A stretch of 64,000 nucleotides of DNA from Methylophilus sp. (GTDB lineage Bacteria > Pseudomonadota > Gammaproteobacteria > Burkholderiales > Methylophilaceae). The stretch is taken from NCBI GenBank assembly GCA_030696695.1, contig JAUYRP010000024.1, positions 62,001-126,000 on the forward strand, in the 5' to 3' direction. Both the position numbers and the translations under genes were made by a program. Shown one piece after another: positions 26,246-33,664 of this stretch. The notes below the pieces were generated by a model. That model was not told the DNA's origin. It ran no database searches and saw nothing but the letters and a program-made list of their open reading frames with translations. Numbering within the stretch: position 1 is the first letter of the stretch; every line of letters starts with the position of its first letter.

Positions 26246-27622
26246 ATGCTAGGTTTAGATCAACCCAAATTACTATTCAGTAAAACGTTTAATCGACAAC
26301 AGTTCTCACGACTGTTTGTCGATCCACTGCTCATGGTAATGGTGCTGTATGCGGTTGCTATTTATCACCAAGGTGAACTCACACCTGACTATATTGTGCT
26401 TTCCATTTTGACGTTTGCCATTAGCTTTCCTGGTGCATGGGTGATTCAGCAAAATATCTTAATAGAAATTAAAACCATCCTTAGCCAGTGGTGCAGCGTA
26501 GCTGGACTTTTGTTGATTTTTGGCTATGTCACGCGCTATGTATTCGATTTTCCGAGTGACGTATTGATGGATTGGTTTGTGTTCACCCCCATCGCATTAT
26601 TGGCGGCGCACTGGGTATTGGGGCGTTATTTTCTAAGCCAATTTTATTTAGAAAGTGCCAAAAAAACAGCCATCATCGTAGGGTGTAACCCACTTGGCCA
26701 GCAACTGGGTAGTAAATTGCGCGCCAACCCTAGTCACGCCGTGCGCATACAAGGGTTTTTTGATGATAACTATCCTGCCTTGCATACGCCGTATCTTGGC
26801 AGAATTTCTGAAGTGGCAGATTATGTGAAGCAACACGCGATAGACCTGATTTATATCGCATTACCTGTAGGGCCAGAATCAAAAACGCATGTGTTGTTAG
26901 ATCATTTAAAAGACACCACGGCGTCTATCTATTTTGTACCAGATTTTTTCATGACGGATTTGATTCAAGCCAGAATCGATGACATTGATGGTATGCCTGT
27001 GGTTGCTGTGTGTGAAACACCATTCTCTGGTGTGAATCGCTTTTTAAAACGTGCCAGCGACATTGTCATCGCTAGTTTGATACTGCTTTTGGTGTTGCCG
27101 TTGATGGTGCTCATTGCAGTCGGTGTGAAATGGAGTTCGCCCGGGCCCATCATCTTTAAGCAGAAACGCTATGGTTTGGATGGCAAAGAAATCATGGTGT
27201 ACAAATTTAGAAGCATGGCTGTTACAGAAGAGGGCAGTGAGGTGGTGCAAGCTACCCAAGACGACCAACGTGTCACACCACTAGGCCAATTTCTAAGAAG
27301 AACCTCGCTAGATGAGTTACCCCAATTTATTAACGTATTACAAGGCAGCATGAGTGTAGTGGGGCCGAGACCGCACGCAGTTAAACATAATGAAATGTAC
27401 CGCAAGGTGATTAAAGGTTACATGGTGCGCCACAAAGTGAAACCTGGCATTACTGGCTGGGCGCAAGTGAATGGCTTTAGAGGTGAAACTAGCACGGTGG
27501 ATAGCATGAAGCAACGGATTGACTATGATTTGGATTATCTCAAGCGTTGGTCATTGGGCTTAGACATCAGCATTATCTTTAAAACAATTTTTCGTATGTT
27601 TAAGGACCCGAAAGCATATTAG
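26246..27622 (+). CDS. Undecaprenyl-phosphate sugar phosphotransferase (WcaJ-like)
   Basis: 458 residues. N-terminal membrane helices, a Rossmann-like middle (TAIIVGCNPLGQQLG), one more helix (IVIASLILLLVLPLMVLIAV) and a bacterial sugar transferase catalytic domain: IIFKQKRYGLDGKEIMVYKF, RRTSLDELPQFINVL, VVGPRPHAVKH, KPGITGWAQVNGFRG. These enzymes transfer a hexose-1-phosphate to undecaprenyl phosphate, the first step of exopolysaccharide repeat-unit assembly. The family is usually annotated as EPS polyprenyl glycosylphosphotransferase; the sugar is probably glucose or galactose but not determined. Confidence 0.92.
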   Translation: MLGLDQPKLLFSKTFNRQQFSRLFVDPLLMVMVLYAVAIYHQGELTPDYIVLSILTFAISFPGAWVIQQNILIEIKTILSQWCSVAGLLLIFGYVTRYVFDFPSDVLMDWFVFTPIALLAAHWVLGRYFLSQFYLESAKKTAIIVGCNPLGQQLGSKLRANPSHAVRIQGFFDDNYPALHTPYLGRISEVADYVKQHAIDLIYIALPVGPESKTHVLLDHLKDTTASIYFVPDFFMTDLIQARIDDIDGMPVVAVCETPFSGVNRFLKRASDIVIASLILLLVLPLMVLIAVGVKWSSPGPIIFKQKRYGLDGKEIMVYKFRSMAVTEEGSEVVQATQDDQRVTPLGQFLRRTSLDELPQFINVLQGSMSVVGPRPHAVKHNEMYRKVIKGYMVRHKVKPGITGWAQVNGFRGETSTVDSMKQRIDYDLDYLKRWSLGLDISIIFKTIFRMFKDPKAY

Positions 27623-27653
27623 TTGTGAAGCAATGTTGTCATGGAATAGCCCG

Positions 27654-27684
27654 TTCGGACTAATCTAGTCCGAAGTAACTAGAT
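27654..27684. promoter_or_regulatory. Palindromic site 2 with extra half-site
   Basis: ATCTAGTCCG-AA-GTAACTAGAT at 27663-27684 keeps the same 22-bp frame as site 1, with the right arm degenerate in three positions. Directly upstream TTCGGACTA (27654-27662) forms a second perfect inverted pair with TAGTCCGAA (27666-27674). It lies 82 bp before the PEP-CTERM gene. Confidence 0.68.
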
Positions 27685-27765
27685 TTTTCACAATTTCTTA
27701 ATGGCACTGTCATGTTGATTGTTCATCATGTGCAATGAAGATTTATTTATATGAGGAGTTTAGCC

Positions 27766-28338
27766 ATGAAAGCAATACACACTATCGCACTCGCGTTATC
27801 GCTTAGCGCGCCAATGCTTGCATCTGCCAATGAAACACCCTTGCCATTTGGTATTTCTCCAAGTGGTGAAAGCTTGTTTGTCGGCACCACTGGCGAAGTT
27901 ATTTTGACATTTCTATCATCACAAGCTGATTACTCTAGTGATTTATTTTTAGAGGGCGGCACAGGTTCTATTTTTAATAATAAAACCGCTGTGGCAGGTA
28001 CTCAGTATTCATTAGGTACTTTCGAGGCAGGCACTACCTTGTCCTTCAGTATGTTCGTAGAAAACTTAGCAGCTACTTTTTACACAGGTGCAGCATCACG
28101 TAATCCTGATAATGTGATTCATGCCGCTTATAGCAGTGTGATTGGCAATACCATTAACATTGGCTTTGAAGACTTATTTGGTGGTGGCGATTTAGATTAC
28201 AACGATTTAGTGTTTTCACTCAGCAATGTATACGCAGCAACCACACCTGTATCACCAGTATCTGAGCCAGAAACCTATGCTATGTTCATGGCAGGTCTTG
28301 GTTTAATGGGTTGGGCAGGTCGTCGTAAGCAAAAATAA
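27766..28338 (+). CDS. PEP-CTERM sorting-signal protein with DUF4114-like domain
   Basis: 190 residues from the ATG at 27766 (AGGAG 8 nt upstream). Signal peptide (MKAIHTIALALSLSAPMLASA), a central region ending in GFEDLFGGGDLDYNDLVFS, the acidic signature of DUF4114, and a C-terminal tail SEPETYAM + FMAGLGLMGWAG + RRKQK: a PEP-CTERM exosortase signal with Ser in place of the first Pro. It should be cleaved and handed to the surface polymer by an exosortase, most simply XrtB at 58304-59176. The acidic loop may bind calcium, as an inference. Confidence 0.88.
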   Translation: MKAIHTIALALSLSAPMLASANETPLPFGISPSGESLFVGTTGEVILTFLSSQADYSSDLFLEGGTGSIFNNKTAVAGTQYSLGTFEAGTTLSFSMFVENLAATFYTGAASRNPDNVIHAAYSSVIGNTINIGFEDLFGGGDLDYNDLVFSLSNVYAATTPVSPVSEPETYAMFMAGLGLMGWAGRRKQK

Positions 28339-28360
28339 GTAGTTTGTTAGCGTTAAAAAA

Positions 28361-28384
28361 AGCGATTTCACAATCGCTTTTTTT
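28361..28384 (+). terminator. Rho-independent terminator
   Basis: Stem AGCGATT / AATCGCT, 4-nt loop, preceded by seven A and followed by seven T residues, just after the PEP-CTERM gene. Confidence 0.85.
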
Positions 28385-28468
28385 ATGCTCGGTACCATTG
28401 AATCAAACGTCATAGAACCTTCATCGTCATGCATTAGCATGCGTACACCCAATTTGAGAAAGTATGTA

Positions 28469-29608
28469 ATGAAAGCAATGATTTTAGCGGCAGGTAAGGG
28501 CACACGCGTGCGCCCGCTCACCTATGAATTACCCAAACCGATGATTCCTATTTTAGGTAAACCCGTGATGGCCTACTTGATTGAGCATTTGGCTTTGCAT
28601 GGCATACAAGAGGTGATGGTCAATGTGAGTTATCTGCACGAAAAAATCCAACAATACTTTGGTGATGGCCACCGCTTTGGCGTAAGCATTGGTTATTCGT
28701 TTGAAGGTGATATCAGTAACGGCCAGATTGTGCCTAGCCCAGTGGGATCCGCAGGGGGTATGCGTAAAATTCAAGACTTTGGCGGCTTTTTTGATGAAAC
28801 CACCATTGTGATTTGTGGTGATGCCATCATAGATCTAGACATCACCAAAGCAGTGGCCGAACATAAGCAAAAAGGCGCGCTAGTGAGTTTGGTTGCCAAA
28901 GAAGTGCCCATAGATAAAGTGTCTGGCTACGGCATTGTGGTGACCGATGAAGCTGGCAAAATTGTGTCATTTCAAGAAAAGCCAAGCCAAGCAGAGGCAC
29001 GTTCTAACTTAGCCAGCACTGGCATTTATATTTTTGAGCCAGAAGCGCTCAACCTCATCCCATCTGGCAGCACGTTTGATATTGGTTCTGATTTATTTCC
29101 ACTGTTGGTCGAAAAGCAATTGCCGTTTTATGCCATTAACCAGCCCTTTAACTGGATTGATATCGGTTTGGTCTCTGATTACTGGTTGGTGATGCAACAA
29201 GTCATGCGTGGCGAAGTGCCGAGCATGCCAATGCCGGGCAAGCAAATTAGACCAGGTATTTGGGTGGGCTTAAATGTGCATATCGATTGGGAACACACCC
29301 ATATTGAAGGGCCGGTGTATTTAGGCTCTGGCGTACGTGTAGATAAAGGTACGCAGATTATCGGCCCCACATGGATAAGTGATGGTTGCCATATTCAACG
29401 TGGCGCAAAAGTCATACGCAGTGTGTTGTTTGAATATACACGCGTTGGGCAAGATTACACCGTAGAAGAAATGATTGTATGTGGTGAATACTGCGTGGAT
29501 AAATCTGGCCGGATGATGCATGTAGACGATGATGGCTGCGACTTGATTTGGTCTGACGCCCGTGAAAAAGTGATTTACCCAATGAACTATGCCTATGCCA
29601 GATTGTAG
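28469..29608 (+). CDS. NDP-sugar synthase (mannose-1-P guanylyltransferase-like)
   Basis: 379 residues from the ATG at 28469 (GAGAAAG upstream), where the nucleotidyltransferase motif MILAAGKGTRVRPLTYELPKPM begins almost at once. The core shows GSAGGMRKIQ, VICGDAIIDLDI and the FQEKP motif; the C-terminal third is a left-handed beta-helix with hexapeptide character (GSGVRVDKGTQIIGPTWI). It activates a sugar-1-phosphate with NTP to feed polysaccharide assembly. The exact sugar is not certain; glucose- or mannose-1-phosphate is likely. Confidence 0.9.
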   Translation: MKAMILAAGKGTRVRPLTYELPKPMIPILGKPVMAYLIEHLALHGIQEVMVNVSYLHEKIQQYFGDGHRFGVSIGYSFEGDISNGQIVPSPVGSAGGMRKIQDFGGFFDETTIVICGDAIIDLDITKAVAEHKQKGALVSLVAKEVPIDKVSGYGIVVTDEAGKIVSFQEKPSQAEARSNLASTGIYIFEPEALNLIPSGSTFDIGSDLFPLLVEKQLPFYAINQPFNWIDIGLVSDYWLVMQQVMRGEVPSMPMPGKQIRPGIWVGLNVHIDWEHTHIEGPVYLGSGVRVDKGTQIIGPTWISDGCHIQRGAKVIRSVLFEYTRVGQDYTVEEMIVCGEYCVDKSGRMMHVDDDGCDLIWSDAREKVIYPMNYAYARL

Positions 29609-29666
29609 TGCTGGCTTTGGGAGCATTGTTCAACATTGTTAACTCGTGTAAACACAGACTGAAAAA

Positions 29667-29712
29667 TTAGTGCTTAAGGACTAGTTGTTTTTAACTAGCC
29701 CCAGATAACTAG
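29667..29712. promoter_or_regulatory. Palindromic sites 3 and 4, tandem and degenerate
   Basis: TTAGTGC-TTAA-GGACTAG at 29667-29684 and CTAGCCC-CAGA-TAACTAG at 29695-29712, both in the 7-4-7 layout of site 1, with centres 28 bp apart. Two and three mismatches to the consensus. Between them GGACTAGTT and AACTAGCCC form another near-inverted pair. Confidence 0.55.
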
Positions 29713-29773
29713 AGCAGTACATCAAATTGTCATTTGCTCCCGTTAATCTGATGATTCCTGAAGGCCCCTCACT

Positions 29774-29815
29774 GGCGTGACCTCGCTCAAATGCTGTATT
29801 GGTCACGCCTTTTTT
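29774..29815 (+). terminator. Rho-independent terminator of the NDP-sugar synthase gene
   Basis: Perfect 9-bp stem GGCGTGACC (29774-29782) / GGTCACGCC (29801-29809), 18-nt loop, six T residues. Confidence 0.82.
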
Positions 29816-29963
29816 ACGCCTACGATAGGACTAGTTATTTGTTATAAAACTGTAACCAAACTGACATTTAGCAGTCATGCTACTGTCATCAGCGTGGTCA
29901 AGAATAGTGCACCGATAATACTAACGATAGAGCTCTATCATCACTACACAAGCACATCACGAC

Positions 29964-30767
29964 ATGAACCCACTCGATACGGATGTCACACTCAGCGCTG
30001 AACAACGTCTGGTGTTTATGGAAGTTATTGAAGAATCGCTACGTTTAACGCAGCGTACACATCTCTTTAACTGGTTGCAGCGTGGTGTGCAATATTTAAT
30101 CGGGCACGAGGTGATGTTATTTGGTGTGCGTACTTCCGATAGCGAAATCTACGATTATGAATACTTTACTTCTTCACGCTACTTTGGTGAGTCGCAGTTT
30201 AATCAAGTGATTAAAAAAGATGAAGGTGTAGTGCGGAAAGCGCTCAATGTTTGGCATAAAAATGGCATGCCTATTTTTGTGACCAATCAAATGAAACCTG
30301 GTGACTTTAACAACTACACAGTGATAGGGGCAGATGCTGAAGAATTGTTAGCCTCTGAACTCAAGAATTTTGTGGTGCATGGTTTTGGTGATAGCCGCAC
30401 GCGTATCTCTACTATCGTGGCATTTGGTCGTTTGTCTAGCCCAGTGTCTGTGCACACGGCTTACTTGCTAGAGCTCATCATGCCGCATTTACATTGTGCC
30501 TTGATCAAAGTCACGTCTAACCGTGGCGGCGCAGCCATGGTCATGAACTCCACCCAACTCAGCAAAAAAATCACCAAGCGTGAATTTGAAATATTACAGT
30601 GGCTGCATATGGGTAAAACCAACTGGGAGATTTCTTCTATCTTGGATATTAGTCCGCTCACTGTCAAAAACCATGTGCAAAACATACTCCGTAAGCTGGA
30701 TGTAGAAAACCGCGGCCAGGCCGCTGTCAAAGCCGCCAAGCTTGGTTTGGTCACTATTTCCAACTAA
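29964..30767 (+). CDS. epsA: LuxR-type exopolysaccharide regulator EpsA
   Basis: 267 residues. The C-terminal 65 residues are a GerE/LuxR helix-turn-helix (LSKKITKREFEILQWL, GKTNWEISSILDISPLTVKNHVQNILRKL). The N-terminal 190 residues (SLRLTQRTHLFNWLQRGVQYLIGHEVMLFG; MPHLHCALIKV) match the EpsA family, described as the transcriptional regulator associated with exosortase B loci. No receiver or recognisable ligand domain is seen, so the input signal is unknown. It sits amid copies of the palindromic site, including a half-site in its own promoter region, which makes it the best candidate for their ligand. Confidence 0.88.
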   Translation: MNPLDTDVTLSAEQRLVFMEVIEESLRLTQRTHLFNWLQRGVQYLIGHEVMLFGVRTSDSEIYDYEYFTSSRYFGESQFNQVIKKDEGVVRKALNVWHKNGMPIFVTNQMKPGDFNNYTVIGADAEELLASELKNFVVHGFGDSRTRISTIVAFGRLSSPVSVHTAYLLELIMPHLHCALIKVTSNRGGAAMVMNSTQLSKKITKREFEILQWLHMGKTNWEISSILDISPLTVKNHVQNILRKLDVENRGQAAVKAAKLGLVTISN

Positions 30768-30807
30768 TCCGCACGTCATTCAAAACGTCATAAACACTCG
30801 CTAGTTC

Positions 30808-30825
30808 CTAGTCCTTTCGGACTAG
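30808..30825. promoter_or_regulatory. Palindromic site 5, both cores perfect
   Basis: CTAGTCC-TTTC-GGACTAG: both 7-bp cores match site 1 exactly with a different 4-bp spacer. It lies between epsA and the second PEP-CTERM gene; a TATACT hexamer follows at 30857-30862. Confidence 0.72.
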
Positions 30826-30900
30826 TCACCTCGTAATAAATATCACACTGCCTATCTATACTTTTAACAAGAATTTTGTTGGGTTTATCGCATGCTTGGG

Positions 30901-30918
30901 CTAGTCCACACAGACTAG
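30901..30918. promoter_or_regulatory. Palindromic site 6, one mismatch
   Basis: CTAGTCC-ACAC-AGACTAG, one mismatch in the right arm, 137 bp before the second PEP-CTERM gene. Its centre is 93 bp from that of site 5. CATAAG at 30937-30942 is a possible -10 box at activator distance. Confidence 0.68.
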
Positions 30919-31054
30919 TGAAAAAGTTAGGGATGTCATAAGTAATCTTTAAAGTGGCGTGGTCGCTTGATTAGGTTGCATAAGCGAGTTTGGTTGCCAA
31001 GTGCTTTTGTTGGTAACAGTAGTTTAAGTTTTTTAATTTTTTTGGGAGAAAAGT

Positions 31055-31876
31055 ATGAAATTTCAATTGAAAGCACTAGCAGCAGCAATGGTGTTGGCAG
31101 CAGCTGTGCCAGCACAAGCGGCTATGCAAGAAGGCGGTAGTGGTAATAGCTCATTAACTGTTGCTGTATATGACAGCAGCACTGGTTATGGTGGTTTGTT
31201 TGATTTAGGCAAAAGCTACAGCGATTTCAACAAGGTTGGTACATCATTTGCAAATAGTAATGTAGATGCTGTAGGTACTAACTTTTCATGGGATTTAACA
31301 ACAGGTGATTACGCTGCTGCTTGGAATGGACTATTAGCTTCAGTTAACCCAGCAAATTTATTCTTCACTGTGATTGCTGTAGATACTATTGGAACTGGTG
31401 CAGGTAATCGCGGTTTAATTAGTACATTAAACACAGACTCTGTAGAAACAATCACCGGTCCAAACTTAAGTACGCTTACAAACAACTGGAATTCTTACTT
31501 GATTGAAGCGCAAGTTACTGCCCCAATTTTCCAAAACCATTCAGTTGTTGAAAATGGCGCCAGCTATGGTAACCAAGGTCTGGGTACTACAGCTCAATAT
31601 TTTTTGAACAACAAACCAAATGGTAGAGGTAACATTTCTGGTGGTTTAATTGGCTCAACTTTGGATGTGTATCAAGTAGTATCAGGCGCTTCTAACATCG
31701 CTGCCTCAACTTATTCAATTTTCGGTAATGGTGCAGCATTTACTTTAGCCGCAAATGGCTTACTCACATATACAACTAATGATCCAGTCGTGGTAGTGCC
31801 AGAAGCGGACACATGGGCCATGATGTTGTTAGGTTTAGGCTTTATGGGCTTTGCAGCACGTCGTAAACAAGCTTAG
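31055..31876 (+). CDS. PEP-CTERM sorting-signal protein
   Basis: 273 residues. Signal peptide MKFQLKALAAAMVLAAAVPAQA; a Ser/Thr/Asn/Gly-rich middle without recognised domain (DSSTGYGGLFDLGKSYSDF); C-terminus VVVPEADTWAM + MLLGLGFMGFAA + RRKQA, a standard PEP-CTERM signal of the type matched with exosortase B. It carries no cysteines in the mature part. The gene has the window's densest upstream palindromic sites (two copies) and a strong ribosome binding site (GGGAGAA). Likely an abundant surface or matrix protein; function unknown. Confidence 0.9.
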   Translation: MKFQLKALAAAMVLAAAVPAQAAMQEGGSGNSSLTVAVYDSSTGYGGLFDLGKSYSDFNKVGTSFANSNVDAVGTNFSWDLTTGDYAAAWNGLLASVNPANLFFTVIAVDTIGTGAGNRGLISTLNTDSVETITGPNLSTLTNNWNSYLIEAQVTAPIFQNHSVVENGASYGNQGLGTTAQYFLNNKPNGRGNISGGLIGSTLDVYQVVSGASNIAASTYSIFGNGAAFTLAANGLLTYTTNDPVVVVPEADTWAMMLLGLGFMGFAARRKQA

Positions 31877-31900
31877 TAATAACCGTCATTCGATTCACAT

Positions 31901-31972
31901 TCTGCCACTGCGAAGCGCTTTCGCAATCTGTTGATAAGTTTAAACGGACCCTATGAAAAATAGGGTGGCAGA
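31901..31972 (+). other. Possible structured RNA in intergenic/leader region
   Basis: TCTGCC (31901-31906) can pair with GGCAGA (31967-31972), enclosing two hairpins: TGCGAA-GCGC-TTTCGCA near 31909-31925 and a perfect ACCCTAT-GAAAA-ATAGGGT at 31948-31966. There is no strong T-run, so a simple terminator is not a full explanation. It lies between the PEP-CTERM gene and the next exported protein gene. No known riboswitch class was recognised. Confidence 0.35.
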
Positions 31973-32005
31973 TTAATTTTGCCTATTTTTATAAAGGGAA
32001 TAATC

Positions 32006-33499
32006 ATGAAAATGAAACAAATCGCATTACTTATCGCAGGTCTAACAACTTCTGCTGCAGCATTTGCTGTACCAGTCACTGCGGATGAAATTTCAAATGC
32101 ACGCCAAGCAGGCAGTCTACAACAAGCTTGGCTTTCTGGCGCTTCGGCTCCTACCCGTACTGTGTACGAAGGTTGGGTTGGTCCAGGAAATGGTGTGGGC
32201 TGTGATATTGGAACTAGCACTATTTTCTCAACTCAAGGTGGCACAGCAAACGTACCTGGTTCATTAGGCAACTTCACCGCTTATGCTTGTAAGCGTAATG
32301 GCATTGTTTCTGTGTTATACCATACACTAGACGGTGGCTCACTTAATGCATATGCACCACACACCGTGGGCACACGTTTAGCACGTGTTAAATTTGTGGG
32401 TACTGGTAATGGTTGTACATCTTCAGTAGCTTACTCAGACCCAACTAATAATAAAAATAATGCCACAGTATGGAAAGGCTGCGCGTTGATTGGTGAAGCT
32501 TTGCCACCAGCAGGTACTAATGCAGCTGTTAATGGCAGAAATGCAACTGCAGTAGCAACAGACCCATTTGCTCCACAACTACCAGTTGGTGGTTTTTCTG
32601 ATGTAGAGGCAGCATTATTTCCAAGCTCAATTGGTGGCGGTGATGTGTCTTCACGTGGTGCTGAGTCTGATGCAAACGTGGGTCAAGTGTTTGGTGTAGC
32701 AGCAAGTATTCCTTTATATCGTGCAATGCAAGCAGCGCAAGGTATTTCAGAATCAGGTTCTTCTTTTGATCCTGCGTTAGCACCTAATATCTCACGTTCA
32801 CAATACGTTGCGATTGCAGCAGCTGGCGGTGCAGCCAACGGCGATTGGACACCTATCTTGGGCGCACCTAGCACACAAAGAGTAGTTGTTGAGCGTCGTA
32901 TCTCTACCTCTGGTACACAATCAAGCTCAAATGCATATTTCTTAGAAAACCCATGTGCAAATGGTGCGGGCGCTAGCTTGCCACCTTCAAGAGCAATTGA
33001 TTCAAACCCTGACTATACGGTTAACGAAAGATCTGGCTCAGGTAACGTTAAAACTGCTTTAACAGATGCTTCTAATGCTGCAGCAAACACGCGTAACCAG
33101 TTCGCAATCGGCGTGTTGTCATTAGAAAACAACTGGCGTTTAGACTCTGCAGCTAGTGCTGGCTACCGTTATCTTAAAGTGGATGGTGTTCACCCAGAAA
33201 CAGGCGATACAGAGAATGCACGTGTAACTGCAACTAACGGTAATTATACGTTCCACATGGAATTGAAATCGTTTGTACGTAGCAACTATGCTGGTGCACC
33301 TGCAAAAACTGCTTTTGAGAATGCTGTAGTTGGTCAAATCACGCAAGTATTAGCAAACCCAGAAGCTGCTTCATGTTCAGTGTTCCCACGTGGCCTAACG
33401 CTAAACCCATTATCTGGTTCAGCTTGTACATTAGGTGTGCAAGTTGCAAGAATGACTAACTTGGGTAATAACTGTTCACCTGCACAATTCATTCAGTAA
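32006..33499 (+). CDS. Exported protein of unknown function next to TPS locus
   Basis: 497 residues from the ATG at 32006 (AAAGGGA upstream); the frame also has an unlikely TTG at 31979. Signal peptide MKMKQIALLIAGLTTSAAAFA. The mature protein is Ala/Gly/Ser/Asn-rich with several cysteines, and it lacks a PEP-CTERM tail. Segments such as GVAASIPLYRAMQAAQGI, SRSQYVAIAAAGG and RRISTSGTQSS faintly recall PstS-type periplasmic binding folds; this is not strong enough for a call. Its place directly before the two-partner secretion pair suggests a linked surface role. Confidence 0.72.
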   Translation: MKMKQIALLIAGLTTSAAAFAVPVTADEISNARQAGSLQQAWLSGASAPTRTVYEGWVGPGNGVGCDIGTSTIFSTQGGTANVPGSLGNFTAYACKRNGIVSVLYHTLDGGSLNAYAPHTVGTRLARVKFVGTGNGCTSSVAYSDPTNNKNNATVWKGCALIGEALPPAGTNAAVNGRNATAVATDPFAPQLPVGGFSDVEAALFPSSIGGGDVSSRGAESDANVGQVFGVAASIPLYRAMQAAQGISESGSSFDPALAPNISRSQYVAIAAAGGAANGDWTPILGAPSTQRVVVERRISTSGTQSSSNAYFLENPCANGAGASLPPSRAIDSNPDYTVNERSGSGNVKTALTDASNAAANTRNQFAIGVLSLENNWRLDSAASAGYRYLKVDGVHPETGDTENARVTATNGNYTFHMELKSFVRSNYAGAPAKTAFENAVVGQITQVLANPEAASCSVFPRGLTLNPLSGSACTLGVQVARMTNLGNNCSPAQFIQ

Positions 33500-33537
33500 T
33501 TCAACTTTCTCTGTTACTCACAGTTAAGTTAATCAAA

Positions 33538-33570
33538 AGCACACACCTCAAAAGGGTGTGTGCTTTTTTT
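33538..33570 (+). terminator. Rho-independent terminator
   Basis: 10-bp stem AGCACACACC / GGTGTGTGCT around a 7-nt loop, followed by a T-run. Confidence 0.88.
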
Positions 33571-33588
33571 ATTGCATTGTCAATGCTG

Positions 33589-33601
33589 GAACGGACTAGA
33601 T
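33589..33601. promoter_or_regulatory. Palindromic site half-copy before tpsB
   Basis: GAACGGACTAGAT is identical over 13 bases to the spacer and right arm of site 1 (24631-24643), while the left arm is not conserved. It is 64 bp upstream of the chosen TpsB start. Confidence 0.5.
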
Positions 33602-33664
33602 GATTTCATCAACTTGAAATATAACTTTTCCATAATGATGGAGTTTTTAAATATTGAAATTGGC

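Larger units (their letters stand above)
29609..29963. other. Intergenic region before epsA
   Basis: 355 bp without a supportable gene. It holds two degenerate palindromic sites (29667-29712), a strong terminator (29774-29815) and a half-site GGACTAG at 29828-29834, followed nine bases later by TATAAA (29844-29849), which may be the -10 box of epsA. Confidence 0.6.
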
